DNA from: Todiramphus chloris collaris
Lineage: Eukaryota > Chordata > Aves > Coraciiformes > Alcedinidae
Direction of reading: 5' to 3'
NCBI GenBank assembly: GCA_025345505.1
Contig: JANVCC010000018.1
Coordinates: 53,311,411-53,375,410 of the forward strand
Length of the DNA stretch: 64,000 bases
In this document: positions 49,235 through 62,000 of the stretch, piece after piece
How the letters are laid out: every line of letters begins with the position of its first letter
Position numbering within the stretch: position 1 is the first letter of the stretch
Position numbers and translations under genes: made by a program
The notes under the pieces: model-generated
Database searches by the model: none
What the model saw: the letters and a program-made list of their open reading frames with translations, nothing else
What the model was told of the DNA's origin: nothing

Positions 49235-51148
49235 CTTGGCTTATCCTGCATGGATAAGCAAAGAGCTCCTGGAAAAACTCAAATGGAAGAGGGAAATTTA
49301 CAATATGTGGAAAAAGGGTCTGGTTAATTGGGAGGATTATAGAAATGCTGCCAGAGTATGTAGAGACTCAACATGAAAGGCCAAGGGAACTTAGTCTGGC
49401 TAGGGAGGTAAAATAAAAGAAGAAAAGTTTTTTCAACTACATCAGTGAGAAAAGGAAGAATAGAAAAAAAGTGCATCCACTGCTAAATGAGGTGGGAGAT
49501 ATGGTAACAGAGATGCAGAGATGGCAGAATTGCTGAATGCCTTCTTTGCCTCAGTCTTTACTCCTAAGACCAGGCCTCAGGAATCCCAGTCACTGGAAGT
49601 AAGAACAACACTGGAGGGAGGAAGACACTTCACTGGTCTGTGAGTATTGGATTGGATAAACTGAAAACACACAAATCCATGGGCACCAGTGGGATGCATC
49701 CACATGTGCTGAAGGATCTGGCTGATGCTGTTGCTGAGCCACTCTACATCATTTTTGAAAAATCATGGAGAACAGGAATGGTGCCTGACAATTGGAAGAA
49801 AGCCAGTGTCACTCCAGTCTTCTAAAAGGGCAAGAAGGAAGACCCTGGTCAGCCTCACCTTTATCCCTGGAAAGGTGATGAAGCAGCTCATTCTGGAGGC
49901 CATCTCTAATCCCGTGGAAGAAAACAAGGTTATCAGGAGTAGCCAACATGGATTTACTAAGGGGAAATCTTGCTTGACTAATCTGATATTCTTTTATGAA
50001 GGCATGACCAAATGGGTAGATGAAGGGAGAGCAGTGGATGTCATATATCTTGATATCAGTAAGGCTTTTGATACTGTCTCCCATAACATAAGTAGGAAAA
50101 CTCAAGAATGATTGGACTGTGAGGTGGATTGAAAACTGGCTCAACAACAAAGTTCAGAGAGCTCTGATCAGTGGTGTAGAGTCACGTGGGAGGCCTGCGG
50201 CCAGTGGTGTTCCCCAGGGATCAGTACGGGGTTCAGTTTTGTTCATTATCTTCATCAATGACCTGGATGAGAAGATAGAGGGTACTCTCACCAAGTTTGC
50301 TGATGATACTAAACCGGGAGGGTTGGCTGGCACACCAGAAGGCTGTGCTGCTATCCAGTGAGATCTAAACAGGCTGGAGAGCTGGGCAAAGGTGAATCTC
50401 ATGAAGTTCAATAAGGACAAGTGTAAAGTCTGGCATCTGGGGAGGAATAACACCAGGCACCAGTACAGATTAGGGGTCATCCTGCTGGAAAGCAGCTCCA
50501 CAGAGAAGGAGACTGGAGTCCTAGTGGATAGTAAGTTATCCATGGGACAGCAATGTGCCCTTGTGTCCAAGAAGGCCAATGGTATCCTGGGGTGCATTAA
50601 GAAAACTGTGTCCAGCAGGTCTAGGGATGTTGTTCTTCCCCTCTACTCTGTGTCTATACAATACTGTCTCCAGTTTTGGGCTCCCCAGTTCACGAGAGAC
50701 TGGGATATACTGGAAAGAGTCCAGTGGAGAGCTATGAGGATGATTAAAGGACTGGAATATCTCGCTTATTAGGAAAGCTGAGAGACCTGGGGCTGGTTAG
50801 CCTGGAGAAGACAAGACTGAGAGATGATCATGTTAATATCTATAAATATCTTAGGGCTGGGTGTCAAGTGGAAGGGGCCAGTCTCTTTTCCATGGTGCCC
50901 AGTAACAGGACAAGGAATAATGGGTATAAACTAGAACACAGGAAGTTCCACCTCAACATGAGGAGAAACTTCTTTACTGTGAGGGTTATGGAGCACTAGA
51001 ACAGGCTGCACAGACAGGTTGGTGAATTTCAAAATTCACCTGGATCTGTTCCTGTGTGGCTTGCCCTGGATGATCCTGCTTTGGCAGGGGGATTGGACTA
51101 GATGATCTTCACAGGTCCCTTTCAAACCCTAACCATTCTGTGATTCTA
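49235..51148 (+). mobile_element. CR1 LINE, 1.9 kb, degenerate ORF2 (reverse transcriptase) and 3' end
   Basis: This is the longest CR1 in the window, antisense to MAN1A1. It starts inside ORF2 after the endonuclease (WKKGLVNWEDYRNAA-like) and carries RT blocks in shifting frames: HKSMGTSGMHPHVLKDLADA, then SSQHGFTKGKSCLTNLI, DVIYLDISKAFDTVSHN, SGVPQGSV, the polymerase signature FADD (50296-50307), LMKFNKDKCKVWHLGRNN and FWAPQFTRDWDILERVQ. The 3' end is CCATTCTGTGATTCTATGA. Stops (TAA near 49822, TAG at 50359-50361), frameshifts and deletions (after the NWKK block, and after DTVSHN, where the segment before VRWIENWL is missing) make it inactive. The endonuclease domain and ORF1 are absent. 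Confidence 0.96.
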
Positions 51149-52177
51149 TGAAAAAAAAGAAACAGAAGGCTGTGCTCTTTTTCTGACAAACTCCTCAAAG
51201 TTTTCCTAAATATTGTATAGTTTTAAACAGAACAGACCTTAAGCAAGACAGAACTTGAACAGATGAAGGGGTAGAGTGAAATGGAAAAAGTATTATAAAC
51301 AATGAACACATTTATAAATTACATGAGGTGCCCTAGAAAATTATCTTGCAGTAAGTGTAATAGCTCAGCATATCTAAATAACTAGGCGTAGTAAAATACT
51401 GGTTTCTGCCCATCCATGAGACAACACATTCACTGTTCCCAACTCAGAGATTTTTCAAGCTCTTCACCCATATTATTATTGGGGTGACCAAAAAATTTTC
51501 CAGTTGAAAAAGTCAATTCTAGGGTAGCTATTTACTCTTCAGCTATGAAGTTATAGATTGTCCATCTTCAGATGCAAGCCTGGGGCTCTAGTAAAAGTTT
51601 TGATTTCTACAAGTTTTAGCAAAACTATATAGAACAGTGAAAGTTCCTACAGTTTTTCTTCCAAGGGCACTCATTACTCATGTGAAGAAACTACAGCAGT
51701 AATCCGAACCTCACGAACGAACAGGGCATTTAGGGGATTTTCAAAAGGTGGCTTATGGGTGTCTGCAAGCTATACTAAGTTATGTGCAGATCACTCATCT
51801 TGACCAAAGCAAAATCTGTAAAGCACTGAAAACTTTTTGCAGCTTATTTTCACTCAGTTGTTCTTCCAAAACGGTTTCATGTCCCAAATGCCTTGTAAGC
51901 TGACAAATGCACTCTTTCTGAAGAGAGAGATACATATCACCACTGGTTGAGACCAGCAAAGGGTGCTAGGTATCACACTCACCCTTTCCAGCAGCAGCAT
52001 TCCATTATCTTGCTTTCTTTTTTGTAATTTATTTTGCCAGTGTATATTTCAGTTTACTCTGCTGATACTACAACTTGTAGTGTCAGTCATATACTGACAT
52101 TAGAGTCAGTAAGAAAGAAAACTCCTATACAGTTCTGAAAGGAAGAAGACATCCTACTTAAACTTAAAGTTCCAAAC

Positions 52178-52217
52178 TTTTACTAAAATTATTTTAGTAA
52201 AATAATTTTTACTAAAA
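52178..52217. repeat. 11-bp inverted plus direct repeat (three arms)
   Basis: TTTTACTAAAA (52178-52188), spacer TTA, its perfect complement TTTTAGTAAAA (52192-52202), spacer TAAT, then TTTTACTAAAA again (52207-52217). The middle arm can pair with either outer arm, so two alternative 11-bp hairpins are possible. Confidence 0.9.
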
Positions 52218-52718
52218 TAATTTCAGTTTACAGGGCACTATTTTAATGTATCTCAAAATACTGTCTAAAATTGTATTGTTTATACTGCTTAAAATAAAAA
52301 AGCAGTAAAAATCAAAGAACCTGTAGAATATTAATACAACTTCAGAAGTTCTTTCTATATTATTTTAACTAGTTTTATGTAATTAAGGGAAATCTGATGT
52401 GAGGATCTGGATCAGAAAGGCTTATTAAGGCAGGACCTTCACTGTTTTATGAGATTTCCCATTTATTTTATAAACTTTGTTACTAACCCGAATGCCACAG
52501 AATCTGAAATAGTGTTTGTAATTCTACTGTCATTCTTTCTCAGGAAATATGAGCCTGATTGACCTAGGCTGTTGGCAACTCAACTCAGTATTTTTCCAGT
52601 AGAATACTGTTGGTCTTTCTGCACATAGGAACAGAATGTATGAGATCGGTATCTCTTCTAAAATGTACAGAACGTACCAGGAGAGGGAACCACAGAGGAA
52701 ATACAAACATTGAAAGGC

Positions 52719-52836
52719 TGGGGTTTTTGTTGTGTATTTGTTTGGTTTGGGTTTTTTTTCTGTGTTTTGTTTTGGGTTTTTTGTTTGTTTTATTTGGTGG
52801 TTTGTTTTTGTTTTTTTCTTATTTGTTTTGGTTTTG
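52719..52836 (+). repeat. T/G-rich low-complexity tract
   Basis: About 118 bp of almost pure T and G on the plus strand, with repeated TTTGGTTTGGG, TTTTGTTTTGGG and GGTGGTTTG words. It is of the same class as 9868-9993 and 24055-24149. Confidence 0.9.
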
Positions 52837-55800
52837 AATTAGTGAAATTCAGAGGCACATCAATATTTACAACACTTTAAGAAAACTACATTATATCCCC
52901 AATATATATAAAGCAGCAACTGTAAGGAACAGCAAATCCTCAGAGAAACTGCACAAATACTTCAAAGGGTCAAAACACTTATCCAATCAAAATTCTTGCC
53001 ATCAGTGAGTAGAACTGTTTCAGTCTCTGCAGACACTTTGCTTCTTATGCCTCAACCTTTCCTGGTTCAACAATTCCACAAGCTGGAGGCAAAGCAAGAC
53101 TTGCAGAATTTCAATAATTAATGCAAAATGCAAAAGCACAACCTAATAGTCAGTATCCTCCTGACAACTTAGCCAGTAAAAAGGTGAAGGGCCAGAATAA
53201 AAGAGATTCAGGAGCAACAGTGTGAAGTGTCCAAGAGTCACTGTTGTCAAGGTTTTAGGATTAAATATGAAAATATCTCCCTATTGCTCCTTTGAATGTT
53301 ACTAATACGGATTTTTTTTTTTTTCAAAGAACAAAAATCTACTCTAGCTCTGCTGGTGGGTGAAAATGCAAAATGAAAACAAGGGGTCCAAGTAAATTCA
53401 CCTGAGCCATAAGATTCAAGTGGGAGCACGCAGGTTGTGCCTGGTACTTCCAGGAGTGCTGAGAGGACAAGGGAATGCCAGAGAATCCCAGAAAACTCAA
53501 CTTGCAATTGAAATTGCTTGGGCTTAACCCTGTTTTAACAGGAAACCACATGACAAGAGCAACACCAGCTACCCCTCCAACACCCATAAGGGAGAGTGAC
53601 CTTCCCAAATGGAGATCAAGAAAAAGGGGGAGGGTGATGCAAAGGCCACACAAACTTTCCTGCAGCTTTTGTCTCCTTCCCCCTCTTTCAGATCCCCAGG
53701 ACACACTTCATGCTTCTCCTTGAGTCTCAACCCCCAAGCATAGACACCTTGTAAACAGAAATAAAATTACTAGCTTTTTGTGAACGAAAACATCATCCCC
53801 GGCTTTCCCCCCAAAGGAAGCTTGTGGTCCTCAGACAATTTTGAAAGCATAATGTGATCGCTTTTCCACATTTTAGCCTGAAGATGACAACCACATTCAA
53901 TGCAGCCGCACAACTCATCCCCCAGACTGTGTGATTCAGCACACAGACTTCATGTAGCAGCTACAGGTCTGACCCCAAGTGAAGATGGGGAAATGCGAGA
54001 GCAGTGCAGCCCCAGCAAAGGTATCAGCAGAAACAAACCCCTTTGAGGCTCCCCTGGTCATCAACACAGGGAGGTAACAGAATTAAATCACTTCACAGAG
54101 GAGATTAAGCTAAAGATGGAGTCTCTCCCTTTACAGAGTAAACCCAGGGAGGCCAGTCTCACTCCCTTGCCAGGTGCCCAAGTCTCCCCAAGATTTCAAT
54201 TGGGTTCACAGGAATCATATGAATTTTTTAGCTCTCTACAAGCTAACACATCTGACAAAAAGTAAAGCTGGAGATAAACACTTCCTAATGTTATAGTTTT
54301 AATTCTTTTATTATAAAATAAGGTTTTTCCTCGCTCACAATTTACTTTTAATGGCCACATTTGTACCGTGCCACATATTGCAAATTACTAAAATAAACAA
54401 GTTAACACAATGCATTATGTCCAAAATTTCTCTCATAGATGTTACACGTGTACATTTATTATTATTTTCTCTGCTGTATTCCAATTCAGTAAGAAAAGTC
54501 TCCAAGGGCACATTCCATTTTGACAAAATTGGTGACTGTTTCTATGGATGGCTTTTTTCTTTTCTTTTTTTTTTTTTAAACAAATGTCTTCCTTTTATAA
54601 AAAATCAGTATAGCTACAAAATGGCCAGCCACTGCATTTCTAACAAAGTGCTTATACGTTGCAGAAGGCTTCAGTCTATTTCTTTTCTGCCACTACTAGT
54701 CTTTCATAACAATATTTGAATTTAATTAAGTCAAGTAAGTCTCCTTAGAACAATTGAAGAGAGATCAGTAAAGGGTCAGGTTTTCGTTTACATACTTAGT
54801 ATCTATTTCACCTTTTAAACAAAAGGTATTTAAAAGATTAATTTGCTATAGAGCCATAGATGGCACAAAATACGTCAAAATGCTAAATAAAACTTAATTG
54901 CTTTCAGCATTTCCCAGGCAAATGAATGAACTCAAAACCAAACAATTAATATGTTCTAAATATATTTTGTGACACACGCTCCAACATAAAAATAAGCAAA
55001 TAATGGGAGAAAATATTTTGTGGATACTATATTTGCATCTTGTGATCCCCTAGCTAAGGGAGTCACTATGGCAGCCAAAAGGATGATACTCAGAGGTCAT
55101 TTTCATAGAATATCTAATGTTTCATACATTATTTAGGATTGCCACATGTGAAAACTCTTTCATAAGAATGATTTCTCTGATTTTGCCCTGAATGGAGCCA
55201 TTTGTCAATGTGTCACAAAAACAAATGAAGAGTGGCTTCTTCTTTTCTCAGAAACCCATGCTGATCATTAGACACGCATCTCTTCCTATCAGCTTGCTTA
55301 AGAGAGAAGCTAAATCCAACACCATAGACCAAGCTGGGGAAATTAAAGGGTGATCTGCTGTTCATATTTTTCAGAAGAGGTTCTTGTCAAACTCCTGCGC
55401 TACATTTTTCTCCTTTTAGTACTGCAGCTAACTTACAATGCTAATCACCTACGGTGTATGATTTAACTTCTAAAGGAGCTGTGATGAAGAATGAAAATAT
55501 TTTATTAGGTGTTCATGCTTTTTAAAGCAAACTAACAAAACAGCCACGGAGCACACTGGCAATGCGTGCTAAAGTTGCAGCTACTGCATTTGATAAATTA
55601 CATGCTCAGAGGTATTTTGTTGGTTTTGGTTTTTTTTAAATTTCCTTCACCCCACACCCCCAAGAGTACAACATATGGGATCTTGGTGTAAGTACCTGTC
55701 TTCACAAGCACTAAAATCAATTATTTATTTGCTAACATTTCAAAGATATTTAATGCGGTTTTGTTTTCCCCAGAGCTGGCAGATGATCCATACCCTCATT

Positions 55801-58800
55801 TAACAGAAGGAAGGCAGGAACACAGAAATCCCATGCTTGTGCACACCCCTGGTACTTAACTCTCCTACTCAAGTCTAGCAGCGGGTGCTGCCGCAGGACC
55901 TTGTGGGCAAAATCAAATGGGGGAACCCATGACAGGGCTAGCAGAGCAGCTGTGTATTTCTAGTCACAGCAGCAAGCGTCAAACACCTTCCTGTCCAACT
56001 TCCAACAAACGGCCATTAGTTTTTTGAAGGTCTGTGTGGTCCCTATCTCCACCTAGACGGCGTGAACCAAGGCAGGCAGACTCCTACTGGACTACAAGAC
56101 TTTTCCACAGTATTCTTTTTCTGAGAAAGGAAGATGATTACCATCTGGTTAAGCATCTCTCACACAAAGTCTTGACAGCTGGAGACAGCAGAAAAAGAAA
56201 CTTAAATCAGCTAGCTAGCTTATGGGGCAGTGTTTGATGTCTGTTTTATTCCTCTTCCTTAGGAGACCCGTTTAGGCAAATGCCAACAGCTGGTTAGGCT
56301 TTGAGCTGTGACGATGAACATGTAACTCCTGCCCTTGCCTAACCATTGCCCAGATGGCAGCTTCCTGCTCAGCTGGGCTGCCCTCTCTGAAGACGGACTG
56401 ATACCAGCAATTACCTGGTGAGGTGATTTCTAGGGATGCTGATTTAGCAGGAGGCAGACAGTGAATTAGCACCATCAGCAACTGCAATATGAAGACCAAC
56501 AACAAAAGCGGTTATGCAATTTTACAGTGTGATGGTAAATTAAAAATGAAATTCTATGCTGTAATGTCAGGCAGAACATGAATGGGTCTTTTTTTACTGT
56601 AACAAGTGAGATAATGAAGAGGTATAGCCTCAAGAGCTATTTGTTTGAGAACATAAATTTTGTCTATTTGCCTAGTCATATGCAGTGTCAGCATTAATAT
56701 ATGCTGATCTCCTGGCCACTTCAGTTCTACCAGTACAGGAGATGCATCCATTTGTATTAGAGGCACATGCATATCACCATCTGGATGGAAATGGAAGTAG
56801 GAAAAGTCAGACTACTGTGTTGTACCATTCATCATGGAAGAAACTGCCAGCAGCTCCAAAAAATGCTAATACAAAACTGATCCTAAAACAAGATTCTTGC
56901 TTTTCTCCATGAGGTTCAGCAGGTCCTTCAAAGACAATGTCTGCGGCAGTCTTTCCAATCCAGATATTACAGAGATATCTGTCTGTAAAAGGGCGTGAGA
57001 AGAGGAAACAGTCTTCTTGCTTCCTTGTCAATTTTAGGAAGACGGGACCAGCTATCCTTACTGTCCTTGCAGTCAAGAGGTTAAAATGCTCAACAATCAG
57101 GGCATGCCATCAAGTGGGCTGATCTTTCTCAAGGTGACCATCTGACAAGCAATTTTTCTTGAAACTGGACAGAACAGCAACAGACTGAAGAACACTGTTA
57201 ATGCAAAAGTAGGAAAAGAGCAGAAGGTGCATGAAGTATGAAATTTCCAGTATCAACCTGTGCTGTGGCCTCTGGCAGGACACGTCCCCCACCTCCCAGA
57301 AGGATTAAGTCAGTGGCAGAGGAAGTGTTGGTGAACTGTGCATAGAAACACACAAGGAAGACTAGGGTGTTATGTCTGCTCCACATACAAATCGTAGTCC
57401 ATGAGACCCCACCAAGTACTCTTTGCTCAGTAAGAAAACCACACTGTTCAATACCACCATCAAACTTACTGTCATGGCAAGACCAGTCCCTCTGTGGTGA
57501 AATGTACTTGTTCATGATTAGGTCAGAGTAATGATGGTTTCTGGGGAAATACTGAAGTGAGTGGACGCTGAAGTGAACGGAAACAGTGTCAAAGGGAGGA
57601 GAAGGAGCCAAGACCAAAACGCACAAGAGAATGAAGACGAATTGGAGAAAATCTTATCTACCTCTGGAGAGCAGCAGAGAATAAGCAAAGGACAGTGAAA
57701 TTGCCTATGGGAAGATCATGCTTTACTGTATGCACTGAAGTCTGACAGCTGCTGAGAATAAAAATAAAACATCTCCTCTATGGGCTCTGAAAATGACCAA
57801 ACACCATGGAATACATCTTTCCTGATCTGATTCTAGCAATACTATGTCTATTGATGTTTAAAATAATCGGAGTATCTCATTCTTGCTAGTCCATTCGGAC
57901 CGTTGGGCTGCTTTGTTTATCTCAAATTCCTGCAGCGTTTCTCTGTGGAAAAAGACTGAATTTCTTTAGGACTTTACAGGCAGGGTTTGTACAATCCATT
58001 CCTTATGGCTGTCTGCCCTGTGGCACTTCTCTCACTTCCAGCTTGTGGAAGTGGAACCCTGCGGCAAACCAACAGAGCAGCCAGCTCACACATAGGTACC
58101 CACGTGGCACGGAGAAGGGTGAGGAAGGGAGAGATGATTAGTAGGCAAGCGGTATGTGGTTTGAAATGTCACTAGAGTGTCACCATCTAAACTATACTCA
58201 AACCATACTTGTTGCTGTAATAAGTTCTGGTAAAAGTTATCTGAGCACGGCACAGACCTGTATGCCTCCCACAATGCACTAACGAATAAATTAAACAGTT
58301 CATGTTTCCCATTACTTTATGCACTGAAGGTTTAATTAAATCAATTCCAAGGGCTAAAAAAGCAAGAGGGAATACACCACAACAGAGCAAGGCTACAGAT
58401 AATAAATACCAGCATAGACTGCTTTTAATCAGGTCCCTGAAGAAAAGAGAAAATAACAAGAAATGAAAAGACATGAACGGAAGTCTACAGTTCCACCATC
58501 CATCCAATAATAAGTTAGATGGTGTGAAAGAAGACAGCATTAGAATGAAATTCCTTATTGTAGCAACTGGTATAACTCAGTGTTAGTGACAAGCCTAAAA
58601 AAACCCGGCCCAAATCAAGCAACAAATAAAAAAGCCCCTCCATTTCAAAAAAAAAAAGAAGCCCCAACCCCAAACCTAAGCAAGAACTCCAAAAACTCCT
58701 GGTTCTAAGCAGCCAATAAACAGACTTACTGAGAAGAACAGTAATTAAGAATTTTGGAACAGTCCCTGAGAAATACCAGTTATATATTTTCTCTCCCTCT

Positions 58801-59011
58801 CTGTCATGCCTTTTAATATTAAAAGATGAACTAACTTTAAGTCTAAAGCTTATTTCAGAACTTTACATGTCACATTAAGCAAGTGTGTTTGCTGCCTTAA
58901 ACCACCATAGCCGTGGCAATCAGCACTCTTGACCTAATGTGCTCATACATGTCTCTGGAAGACTCTGCTCCCAGTTTTATATACCTTTCCAACAGTGGAA
59001 TTTTAGGTTTG

Positions 59012-59030
59012 TTTTTTTTTTTTTTTTTTT
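59012..59030. repeat. Poly-T run, 19 nt
   Basis: An uninterrupted T run in the large intron, followed by CCTTCTGCTG. Confidence 0.9.
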
Positions 59031-62000
59031 CCTTCTGCTGAGGATTTGCTGGAAGTCCTCCCTCCACTATGATTAGCTTATTAAATTCTGACTTCAGTGC
59101 ATTTTTTATCCTGCATCAGAATTCCTTTGCTAATAAGTGATATTCAACCTTTGCTAAATTATTCTCATGTCATAGCAACTGCATGTACAAGTGCCAGTAA
59201 ACATTATTTGTTTATAAACAAATTTATTATAAGGATGAATGTTGAGCAGTTTGCATTTCAAGGTGACTAGGTAACACAGAAACAGTGTGAATAATTGGTG
59301 CCAGGACCCAGAACTTCCCCATTTCTTTTTATTTCTTGATGTGTTTGTTTTATTTTCTGCTGCTCTTTTTTTTTTTTTCCTGGCCCTACAACTCTCCTTT
59401 TGCTCTCCCAGTTAACCTCCACGTTACCAGATCTTCCTCCCTCTACCAATAGTCAGTTGAGGTCTTTAAATTGTCTCCACACAGCCTCAAGTGGAAAGCA
59501 GCAGTCACCTCCAGTTCAGATTAAGGAAACACAAGCCAATCAAGAATAGTAGTGCTCTGAAATACTGTGAAAACAGTGGCTTTTCTATCAGAAGAGCAGA
59601 AGTCACCTTTTTCAAGCAACGCCACTACAGATCTTCTAGACAGGACAAAAAGACATCAGTCTTTTCAGTCTGATGAGGACTTTTCAGAGAAGGTAAAGAT
59701 TCAAAGCACTAACACAATGGATGGCAAGTGACAGGCTATATATATATGAAACTTCTCAGAAACTAATTCCTGCCTTCCCACTACCCAACACTAATTTTAT
59801 AACTTTAAGAAGTGTTTTTAATCTTTCACTTTTTTGAACTCAATTAGCTTTTATTAGCTTCTCATGTCAAGAGAATATTTGAAGTGTATTCACAGTGATT
59901 TAAGGTAAAAAGTCTTTCAAAGCATTTAGTCACATTTATTGCGCTTGCTATTGCATGTGGTACCACTAAATGTTTGAAGTGAGAATCAAAACCATTACGC
60001 TTAACTGCATGGCTCCATTATTGAAAATAACTGGCTGACAAGTTGCAAAGGTCTGTTTTAAGCAATTTCATAGCTACCATTCATTGCAAGGAGCTCACGC
60101 TAAAGGCTTTCTGATTTGCAGTCAATTATTTCTCTTTTTAATACAGCTGTTGGATCAACAGTGGTTTCAGATACCAGACAGCTCGACACAAAGCTTGCAG
60201 CTGTGATACTCATCTGATATAACATTAACTTACAAATGCCATAAATTATACCTGCATATGCATTTACAGATACGTGGATCAATCTAAACATGCACAACAC
60301 AAGAGACACCGCTGTTGTCGAGGGAGACCTCTCTCTTCAGTGTCTGCTTTCACAGATGCTGTGACAGCTGTATGAAACACTACTGAAATAGCATTCTGGT
60401 TCACCGAAAGGGACAGCTTTTCCAGATAAAAAAAAAAAGCTGAAGTAGTCTTTTTCAGACTAGTGTTGCTAAAGACATAATCTTTTTCGACAAATGCTTT
60501 AAGAAAAGTATAAATGTCCCTTTTTTCCAGTCTACTTCAATCTTCTCTTTCCTCTTCACCCACACATTGCTGTGTCATATAAATCCATTTGTTCTGGAAT
60601 CAGATAAACATTTGTTTTTCTCAGTGCCAGTCACTATGGGCTTGATCCTTACTCACAGCCAACAGAAAACTCCCAGTGGCTTCAGGAGACACTGATCAAG
60701 TATAAAGTCCTGTAATTGTCATTAAAATTACTGCAGAGACAATAGGTAGTATGAATACAGGGAATGCCTGCAGGCTGACTGAAATACCAGTATCACTGTA
60801 TAAATCCTTTTCATTAACACCATTCAGATTCAGGAATTGATTCTCTTTCTCGAAATCAGCAAGACAATGTAAAATCAGACCATTCTGGTTTCTTTTTCTT
60901 TTCCCATCACATGACACGTTTGCTTATGCACAGCTTTATCCTTCAATTCCCATAACTACTTGAAAATCAAGATTAAAGTCAATTACTTAAAAGAAGTACT
61001 GACTTATATGCAATTTGCAAACTCTCTTGTCTTTGCTTTATACACTTACAGAAGATACACATTACTGAGACAATTTAATGATAAAGAGCTATTCCTATTT
61101 TCCTCAAATGACATTAGTTTCAGGAATAGCAGTAGGCATGTGAAAGATATATCAGTTTCTGATTCTGAACGTTATACTTGTGCTCCAAACAGAATGCAAT
61201 ATGGTTTAATCAGCATTTAATGTGATTTCATTGAATTCCATATTTATAAATCAGTCAAGTCCCTCATTGTCTGTGTGATCAGAAAAATCAACCACTGGAT
61301 AAAATATAATCAAAATCATTAACTAAGGTATGATTAAATAGGAATATTTCCTACTGTCTAGCAGCCAGATGGAAAAAAAACCTGCACATCATCTGATTTT
61401 TACCCAAGAAAAATACCCCAAGTACACTCTTCCTGTGGTAAGAGTCTCTATTATCAGTTACTCAATTGCATTCCACCAAATCCAGAACTTCACCTTTAAT
61501 CTACTTATAGTTATTTCAAAGAACAAATACTTTTACACAGCTGCTGCTCATCTTATAGATGAGCTATTTACAAGAAATCAATGGTGCTGACTATCTCAGA
61601 CAGCAAGGCACAGCACAATGTAGCTTATTATGCACTATATAGCTTATATGCACTAAAAATTATGATCCAGGACAATCTGATTATACCATAAAGAGAAGGA
61701 AAAAACCAACCAAACAGAAAACACGTTACCGTGAAAACCCAGTAAAGTCAAATTAGGCAAGACTTGTATTTTTAAAAGAAAACAGAATTTTGTTCCATAA
61801 TCTTTTTGCAGTAATCCATGTTTTAAATTACAATCCAACGATATTTTAAAGTAGTGAATATCCTAGAGAAAGGAGTTTTCCATCCAATTACCTAATAATT
61901 CAATAGAGTTGAAAAATGCTGAAAGACCTCCACTACCTTGGCAGAGCAGAAAATTTAGAAGTACCAAATATCTCTTCTGAAAGTGCTTCTTAAAAAAGAT

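Noticed and set aside
50154..50597. 147-codon minus-strand frame
   Set aside because: Antisense shadow of the CR1 reverse transcriptase at 49235-51148.
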